Positions 5,990 to 10,837 of a DNA stretch of 10,837 bases are shown one piece after another. Made by a program: the position numbers and the translations under genes. Under the pieces are notes generated by a model, which was given only the letters and a program-made list of their open reading frames with translations, did no database searches and was not told where the DNA came from. The stretch comes from Elusimicrobiota bacterium. GTDB lineage: Bacteria; CG03; SLGR01; PWQF01. How positions within the stretch are numbered: position 1 is the first letter of the stretch; every line of letters begins with the position of its first letter. The stretch covers positions 1 to 10,837 of the forward strand of contig PWQF01000160.1 in NCBI GenBank assembly GCA_003556865.1, written 5' to 3'.

Positions 5990-6727
5990 ATGAGCTTTCG
6001 AAAAGAACTGCATTTTATTATACTGGCCGGAGGGAGGGGGGAAAGGATGAACTCCGAAATACCAAAGCCTCTTCAGCTTATAGGAAGAAGAAGTATGCTG
6101 GAGAGAGTGATTGAGGCCGGCCGGGGACTGGAACCCGCAAATATTATTGTTGTTTTCGGTGATGAAAAAGTTAAGGAAAGGGCAGAAAAAGAGGGGTGTG
6201 AGACGGTTTTACAAAAAAAACCGCTGGGAACCGCGGATGCCTTAAAAAAGGCTTATCCCCTTTGCGGTCCGGAAGGGAGGGTAGTGGTTACCTGTTCGGA
6301 TATACCCCTTCTTCCCTCTTTGGTTTACCGGCGGCTTTACCGGCGCCACCTGGAGGAAAAAAACTACCTGACCCTTCTTGCGTCCCGCGCCCCTGATCCG
6401 GCCGGCTACGGAAGGGTTATAAAAGAAAAAGGAATTTATCGGGTGGTGGAGGAAAAAGAGGCTTCAGAAGAGGAGAAGAAAATTAACCTTATAAACGGAG
6501 GAGTTTACTGTATGGAGTGTCAGGGTATGGATAAGTATCTGGATAAAATAAAAAAATCTCCGGTGAAGGGGGAATATTATCTTACTGATCTGGTTTATGC
6601 TGCTTCCCGGGCCGGTGAAAAAGTAGGTGTGGAAGAATGTTCTTATGAATATATTATGGGGGTTAATACCAAAAAGCACTTAAGAGAGGCCCGGGAGAGG
6701 GTTCCGGGAATAAAAAATGAACAATGA
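5990..6727 (+). CDS. glmU: GlmU-type UDP-N-acetylglucosamine pyrophosphorylase, N-terminal domain only
   Basis: Nucleotidyltransferase of 245 residues that would join UTP and GlcNAc-1-phosphate to give UDP-GlcNAc and PPi, the precursor of peptidoglycan and LPS. Motifs seen: the Rossmann-like signature LAGGRGERMNSEIPKPL (Gly loop and Lys26), KKPLGTADAL (the GTA segment contacting uracil), metal-binding CSDIPLL, PAGYGRVI, INGGVY, GEYYLTDLV and VNTKKHL near the end. The left-handed beta-helix acetyltransferase domain of bifunctional GlmU (total about 450 residues) is absent: the frame stops at 6727 inside prs, so GlcNAc-1-P would have to come from elsewhere. The glmU name is supported by position, since Bacillus has gcaD (glmU)-prs-ctc-spoVC in the same order. 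A related UTP-sugar transferase is the main alternative. It overlaps prs by 11 bp. Confidence 0.8.
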   Translation: MSFRKELHFIILAGGRGERMNSEIPKPLQLIGRRSMLERVIEAGRGLEPANIIVVFGDEKVKERAEKEGCETVLQKKPLGTADALKKAYPLCGPEGRVVVTCSDIPLLPSLVYRRLYRRHLEEKNYLTLLASRAPDPAGYGRVIKEKGIYRVVEEKEASEEEKKINLINGGVYCMECQGMDKYLDKIKKSPVKGEYYLTDLVYAASRAGEKVGVEECSYEYIMGVNTKKHLREARERVPGIKNEQ

Positions 6728-7655
6728 ATTAAAGGTTTTTGCGGGCAATTCCAATCCTCCGCTGGCAGAAAAAATTTGCAGTTACCTTGGAGTAACCCAG
6801 GGTAAAATACTGGTGAGCAGGTTTTCGGACGGGGAGTGCAGGGTTAAAATAAAAGAGACTGTCCGGGGTAAGGACGTATTTGTAATTCAGTCCACCTCTC
6901 CCCCCGTTAATGAAAACCTGGTAGAGTTATTGGTGATGATTGATGCCTTCCGGCGGGCATCGGCAAAAAGAATAACTGCAGTTATTCCTTATTACGGATA
7001 TTCCCGTCAGGACAGAAAAGATACCCCCAGGGTTCCGATAACCGCCAAGCTGGTTGCGAATATGATAAGTGTTGCCGGGGCACACAGGGTTCTGGTAATG
7101 GACATACATGCAAAACAGATTCAGGGTTTTTTTGACTGTCCGGTGGATAATCTCCAGCTTTTCCCCGTGCTCATTAAATATTTAAAGGCAAAAGATTTTG
7201 AACATCCGGTTGTCGTGGCTCCGGACCAGGGGGGGGTGGAGAGAGCAAGGACCCTGGCAAAAAAGCTTAAAAGCCCCCTTGTCCTTGTAGATAAAAGAAG
7301 GCCCCAGCCCAATGTCTCCCGGGTCTTTCATGTCATAGGGGACGTAAGAGGAAAAAATACAATTGTTCTTGACGATATGGTGGATACGGCCGGGACCCTG
7401 TCCCAGGTTGCGCTGGCTCTTAAGGAAAACGGTGCCAAATCGGTATATGCTGCCGCCACCCACGGAGTGCTTTCAGGCAAGGCTCTGGATAAGATAAAAA
7501 AGAGTGTTTTAGAGGAACTTATTATCAGTGATACCATAAGAAAAACAAAGGAGGGTATAGGAGCTAAAATAAAAATACTTTCTATTTCAGAACTTATGGG
7601 TGAAGCTATCAAGAGGATTCACAGGGAAAAGGCGGTAAGCAGTCTTTTCATATAG
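6717..7655 (+). CDS. prs: Ribose-phosphate pyrophosphokinase (PRPP synthetase)
   Basis: Makes phosphoribosyl pyrophosphate from ribose-5-phosphate and ATP, feeding purine, pyrimidine, NAD, His and Trp synthesis. The 312 residues match the usual class I length. Visible motifs: SRFSDGECRVKI near the N-terminus, IQSTSPPVNENLVELL, the catalytic flexible loop with YYGYSRQDRKDTPRVPITAK, DIHAKQIQGFFD, and the PRPP-binding loop VLDDMVDTAGT. The loop has PRVPIT where PREPIT is more common, a minor variation. The ATG start lies inside the glmU end (11-bp overlap), implying coupled translation. Its position after glmU and before rplY matches the conserved operon. Confidence 0.97.
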   Translation: MNNELKVFAGNSNPPLAEKICSYLGVTQGKILVSRFSDGECRVKIKETVRGKDVFVIQSTSPPVNENLVELLVMIDAFRRASAKRITAVIPYYGYSRQDRKDTPRVPITAKLVANMISVAGAHRVLVMDIHAKQIQGFFDCPVDNLQLFPVLIKYLKAKDFEHPVVVAPDQGGVERARTLAKKLKSPLVLVDKRRPQPNVSRVFHVIGDVRGKNTIVLDDMVDTAGTLSQVALALKENGAKSVYAAATHGVLSGKALDKIKKSVLEELIISDTIRKTKEGIGAKIKILSISELMGEAIKRIHREKAVSSLFI

Positions 7656-7684
7656 AGGAGTATTAAGCATAAAGAGAGGATAAA

Positions 7685-8395
7685 ATGGCAGAACAAGTAA
7701 AACTTAATGTTAAGAAAAGAAAGGACTTTTCCGGCAGCCGGCTTAATGAACTTAGAAAATCCGGGTATATACCTGCGGTTCTTTACGGCCCGGACGTGGA
7801 AAGTCAGAGCATATATGTGGAAGCAAAAGAGTTCCGGCATACTATTGCCGGGGAACACGGGGAAAATGTTCTTATTAACCTCAAGGTGGACCGCAGCAAG
7901 CCCCAGGCGGTAATAATTAAGGAAATACAGGCAGACCCCCTTAATATGAAAATACAGCATGTGGATTTTTGCCAGATACGACTTACCGAAAAGGTAGAGG
8001 TAGAGATACCTGTTGAAGTTGAAGGTGATGCCCCCGGTGTAAAGGCCGAAGGCGGGGTTCTGGACCATATTATAAGAAAGCTTTCGGTGCGCTGTCTGCC
8101 TACTGAAATACCGGACAACTTTGTGCTGGATGTAAGCGGCCTCAGCATAGGGGATGCGCTAAAGGTTGAAGATATCCCGGTGGCCGGTGATATTGAAATA
8201 CTTGACGACCCGGATGCCCTGGTGGTTCACATAGTTCCCCCGGATGAATATGAGGAGCCGGAAGAAGAAGAGCTGGAAGAAGAGTTGGAGCCGGAAGTTA
8301 TAGGCAAGAAAAAAGAAGAAGAGGGGGACGAGGAAAAGCCTGCGGAGGAGAAACCGAAAGAACCAGCCCGGGAAGACGAAGGGGAAAAGGAATAA
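7685..8395 (+). CDS. rplY: 50S ribosomal protein L25, long (TL5/CTC) form
   Basis: Binds 5S rRNA in the large ribosomal subunit. At 236 residues it is the long two-domain form. Residues 1-95 are the 5S-binding domain (VKKRKDFSGSRLNELRKSGY, IPAVLYGPD, then QADPLNMKIQHVDF). Residues about 96-185 are the CTC beta domain (VEIPVEVEGDAPGV, GGVLDHIIRKLSVRCLP). The last 50 residues are an acidic Glu/Lys/Pro tail, frequent in this form and probably disordered. The ATG is preceded by AGAGAGGA at about 7673-7680. It lies 29 bp after prs. In Bacillus the equivalent gene ctc is general-stress induced; nothing in this window shows a separate promoter. Confidence 0.95.
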   Translation: MAEQVKLNVKKRKDFSGSRLNELRKSGYIPAVLYGPDVESQSIYVEAKEFRHTIAGEHGENVLINLKVDRSKPQAVIIKEIQADPLNMKIQHVDFCQIRLTEKVEVEIPVEVEGDAPGVKAEGGVLDHIIRKLSVRCLPTEIPDNFVLDVSGLSIGDALKVEDIPVAGDIEILDDPDALVVHIVPPDEYEEPEEEELEEELEPEVIGKKKEEEGDEEKPAEEKPKEPAREDEGEKE

Positions 8396-8407
8396 GTTCC
8401 CCGCATA

Positions 8408-8947
8408 TTGGGAAAATTTCTTCTTGCCGGGCTGGGTAACCCCGGCGGACAGTATAAAGGAACCAGGCATAACCTGGGTTTTATTCTGGCTGATTTACTG
8501 GGCGAAAATTTCCGGAGCCCGGTTTCTTTTCCCTTCAGTTTCTGTGAAACAGAAGAATTTACGCTGATAAAACCCAAAACCTTTATGAATAAAAGCGGGC
8601 TGGCGGTGGAAAGAGCGGCGGCCTATTTTAATTTTTCACAAAAAGAGATTATGGTTGCCTGCGATGATTTTAACCTGCCCCTGGGCAAGCTAAGGCTTAG
8701 GGGAAGAGGTTCTGCGGGGGGGCATAACGGACTTCAGTCAGTTATAGATTATCTGGGTACTTCTGATTTTCCCCGCATCAGAATGGGTATAGGGGGTCAA
8801 TATGAATCAGATAAGGTTTCATATGTCCTGGGAAGGTTTCACAAATCTGAAGCTGCCAAAGTCAGGGATATGCTGATAGACGCAGGCCGCCTGATCAGGT
8901 ATTTTTGTAAACACGGACTTGAGGAAACCATGAATAAATTTAATTGA
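8408..8947 (+). CDS. pth: Peptidyl-tRNA hydrolase
   Basis: Releases peptides from peptidyl-tRNA that dropped off the ribosome, recycling tRNA. The 179 residues are slightly short against the 185-195 usual, mostly through a shorter segment around residues 35-50. Catalytic and binding residues are present: Asn11 (LGNPG), His21 (TRHNLGF), Asn61 (FMNKSG), Asp86 (ACDDFNLPLG) and Asn107 (SAGGHNG). The start is TTG at 8408: it lies immediately before the GKFLLAGLGNPG strand, and there is no ATG or GTG between it and the rplY stop, which is in the same frame 12 bases upstream. The best purine-rich site, AAGGAA (8387-8392), is somewhat far. Expression probably depends on coupling to rplY. Confidence 0.95.
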   Translation: MGKFLLAGLGNPGGQYKGTRHNLGFILADLLGENFRSPVSFPFSFCETEEFTLIKPKTFMNKSGLAVERAAAYFNFSQKEIMVACDDFNLPLGKLRLRGRGSAGGHNGLQSVIDYLGTSDFPRIRMGIGGQYESDKVSYVLGRFHKSEAAKVRDMLIDAGRLIRYFCKHGLEETMNKFN

Positions 8948-8951
8948 AAAT

Positions 8952-9602
8952 ATGGGTAAGCTGAGGAGAAAAATTAAAAGGCAGTTTATTGCAGGTCTTC
9001 TTGTCATTCTTCCCCTGGGGCTTACCTTATGGCTGGCCTGGGCCATATTTAAGTTTATCGGCCGTAGCTTTCTACCCTACCTTGATTACATTCCCCGGGT
9101 CGGCTATCTGCCTTATTCTATTCGTATGGTAATAAGCGCCCTTATAACCCTGCTTATAATCTGGGGGGTTGGATTCTGGGCAAGTAATTTTGCCGGCCGG
9201 TTTTTTATAGGGAACTTAGACCGCCTTCTTCTCAAGGCACCCTTTATTTCCAAAATATACAGCACTATGAAACAGCTTACCAGCACCGTGCTGATCAACC
9301 GCAAGGCTTTTAAAAAAACCGCTATTATCGAATATCCCCGCCGGGGCCTGGGCACCCTGGTTTTTGTTACGGGCGAGGATATCAGGGACAGGGCGGGTAG
9401 AAAGCTTACGTCTGTTTTTGTTCCCTCCACTCCTAATCCCACTACAGGTTACTGCATACTATTGCCGGAAGAGGAAGTAACCCCACTTTCCATTTCAGTC
9501 AACCAGGCTATAGAGTTTATTTTTTCAGGTGGAATTATGGTGCCTGAGGGCATGGAAATTCCAGATATTTTAAGTGTTAAAGAAGAAAGGGAGGAATTAT
9601 AA
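8952..9602 (+). CDS. DUF502 family inner-membrane protein
   Basis: A 216-residue protein with two predicted membrane helices, residues about 13-35 and 58-80, after a basic start (GKLRRKIKRQ) that favours a cytoplasmic N-terminus. Between and after them are motifs typical of DUF502: LPLGLTLWLAW, then APFISKIYSTMKQL, then GLGTLVFVTGED, VFVPSTPNPTTGY and VNQAIEFIFSGG. The soluble part follows helix 2. No biochemical function is established for bacterial DUF502; plant homologues (COV1/LCV) act in membrane trafficking or vascular patterning. It begins 4 bp after pth and its stop overlaps the hppA start by one base (TAATG), so it is probably co-transcribed with both. Confidence 0.9.
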   Translation: MGKLRRKIKRQFIAGLLVILPLGLTLWLAWAIFKFIGRSFLPYLDYIPRVGYLPYSIRMVISALITLLIIWGVGFWASNFAGRFFIGNLDRLLLKAPFISKIYSTMKQLTSTVLINRKAFKKTAIIEYPRRGLGTLVFVTGEDIRDRAGRKLTSVFVPSTPNPTTGYCILLPEEEVTPLSISVNQAIEFIFSGGIMVPEGMEIPDILSVKEEREEL

Positions 9603-10837
9603 TGTTTATAGGAAGCATCAGTTCGGTATGGGTTGCATTTTTCAGCGGGATAGCAGCTCTTTTATTTGTCTGGATTATTTCCCGGAGGATTATGAAATCA
9701 AACCCCGGAAACCAGAAAATGCGCTCAATTTCCAGGATGATACAGCAGGGGTCTATGACTTTTCTTAAGCGTGAGTACAGTTGGATTGCCGTCTTTTCCG
9801 GGGTTCTGGCTGTTATTATATTTTTTTTCATAGCCCGCAAAACCGCTTTTGCTTTCGTGGCCGGAGCTCTCTGCTCCTCCCTTGCCGGGTATATCGGCAT
9901 GAGGGTTGCCACTGCAGCCAACGGCCGGACAGCGCAGGCTTCATCTAAGGGGTTATCGGAGGGGCTTAAGGTGGCTTTTCCCGGCGGAGCGGTTATGGGG
10001 CTCAGTGTTGTGGGCCTTGGGCTGTTAGGCCTTTCCGGGGTATATATTCTATTAGTATGGCATGCGGGGTTACAGGAGTTCTCTCTTATCCAGCAGCTTA
10101 AGGAGGCTGCATCTCTAATTATGGGTTTCAGTATGGGCGCCTCTTCCGTTGCTCTTTTCGGCAGGGTCGGAGGAGGTATTTATACCAAGGCTGCTGATGT
10201 TGGGGCAGATCTGGTCGGCAAAGTAGAGGCCGGAATTCCGGAAGATGACCCCCGCAATCCGGCAGTAATAGCAGATAATGTGGGGGACAATGTAGGCGAT
10301 GTGGCCGGTATGGGGGCGGACCTGTTTGAATCGTATGTGGGCGCGGTAATAGCTGCTACGGTAATAGCAGCCGCGGCAGGAAACACTCACGGAATTATGC
10401 TTTCTTTTCTTCTGGCAGCTTGGGGAATAGTCTCGTCGGTGGTAGGTGTTATTTTTGTGGGTGGGGTAAAAACTACCCCCCAGGCCTCACTTCGCAACGG
10501 GATGCTTTCTTCTTCAGTCTGCCTTCTGGCCGGAACTTTTATAATTTCAAGGTACTGGTATATAAATTTCAGCCCCTTCTGGGCGGTACTGGTGGGCCTT
10601 GCCGCCGGCCTGGCCGTGGGTTATACCGCGGAATATTTTACTTCGGGTAAGAGTGTGCAGAAAATTGCCGAAAGTTCCCGGACTGGCCCCGCAACCAATA
10701 TAATAGCCGGGACTGCCACGGGGATGTTCTCCACGGCAATTCCTTTGTTTGCTATAGCTGCGGCCATTGTCATATCTTATATGGTGGCCAATGTTTTCGG
10801 GGTGGCTTTGGCTGCCATAGGGATGCTTTCCATAACC
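9602..10837 (+). CDS. hppA: Membrane-bound ion-pumping pyrophosphatase, 5' part
   Basis: Couples hydrolysis of PPi to H+ or Na+ pumping across the inner membrane. The first 412 codons are visible of a family length of about 660-770; the rest is outside. The ATG follows AAGGGAGG (9587-9594) with 7-base spacing. It begins with several hydrophobic helices. The substrate-binding signature lies at residues about 190-245: GGGIYTKAADVGADLVGKVE, then IPEDDPRNPAVIADNVGDN and VAGMGADLFESY, whose Asp residues bind Mg-PPi. The later GNTTAA/K segment that separates K+-dependent from K+-independent enzymes lies beyond the window, so ion and K+ dependence cannot be assigned. Identity is certain. The function fits PPi-releasing biosynthesis in an energy-limited cell. 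Confidence 0.96.
   Translation, partial: MFIGSISSVWVAFFSGIAALLFVWIISRRIMKSNPGNQKMRSISRMIQQGSMTFLKREYSWIAVFSGVLAVIIFFFIARKTAFAFVAGALCSSLAGYIGMRVATAANGRTAQASSKGLSEGLKVAFPGGAVMGLSVVGLGLLGLSGVYILLVWHAGLQEFSLIQQLKEAASLIMGFSMGASSVALFGRVGGGIYTKAADVGADLVGKVEAGIPEDDPRNPAVIADNVGDNVGDVAGMGADLFESYVGAVIAATVIAAAAGNTHGIMLSFLLAAWGIVSSVVGVIFVGGVKTTPQASLRNGMLSSSVCLLAGTFIISRYWYINFSPFWAVLVGLAAGLAVGYTAEYFTSGKSVQKIAESSRTGPATNIIAGTATGMFSTAIPLFAIAAAIVISYMVANVFGVALAAIGMLSIT

Noticed and set aside
9577..10390. Several - strand ORFs within hppA
   Set aside because: They are antisense to the strongly conserved pyrophosphatase frame and show no family features.

Overview
The window reads as chromosomal DNA from a Gram-negative-type, probably anaerobic and little-studied bacterium. 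It has a decayed lipoprotein gene, a membrane pyrophosphatase, a DUF1844 protein, and a GlmU domain without its usual acetyltransferase half. These would fit a deltaproteobacterial or PVC/Omnitrophota-like lineage, but the placement is inference and low confidence. Two gene-dense housekeeping blocks, both on the + strand, flank an AT-rich and visibly decayed stretch of about 3.8 kb.

Left block (1-2163): the 3' part of gltX (glutamyl-tRNA synthetase), a small DUF1844 protein, a response regulator with a Cys-rich C-terminal module, and a tRNA-Gln(CTG) that begins one base after the response-regulator stop. Overlaps and tiny gaps suggest one transcription unit. A glutamyl-tRNA synthetase beside a tRNA-Gln makes sense if Gln-tRNA is made indirectly (Glu-tRNA-Gln followed by GatCAB amidation), which cannot be confirmed here.

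Middle (2164-5989): the opposite strand carries the remains of a lipoprotein with HEAT-like helical repeats, disabled by two frame changes and at least four further stops. Then comes a radical SAM/SPASM-type gene with a good ribosome binding site but three frame breaks. An apparently intact membrane-anchored SGNH/GDSL-type hydrolase is coupled to it by a GTGA overlap. Last is a short, stop-riddled stretch resembling the C-terminus of HisF/WbuZ. This mix is typical of a surface-polysaccharide or envelope modification locus, and most of it appears to be eroding.

Right block (5944-10837): a strong sigma-70-like promoter (TTGAAA, 17 bp, TATAAT) precedes a compact operon. It contains a glmU-type nucleotidyltransferase, prs, rplY/ctc and pth, followed by a DUF502 membrane protein and the 5' part of hppA, which runs off the window. 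The first four genes repeat the Bacillus gcaD-prs-ctc-spoVC order. They link sugar-nucleotide supply, PRPP synthesis, a 5S rRNA-binding ribosomal protein and peptidyl-tRNA recycling. The pyrophosphatase would remove the PPi that reactions such as the GlmU one release, while storing the energy as an ion gradient.
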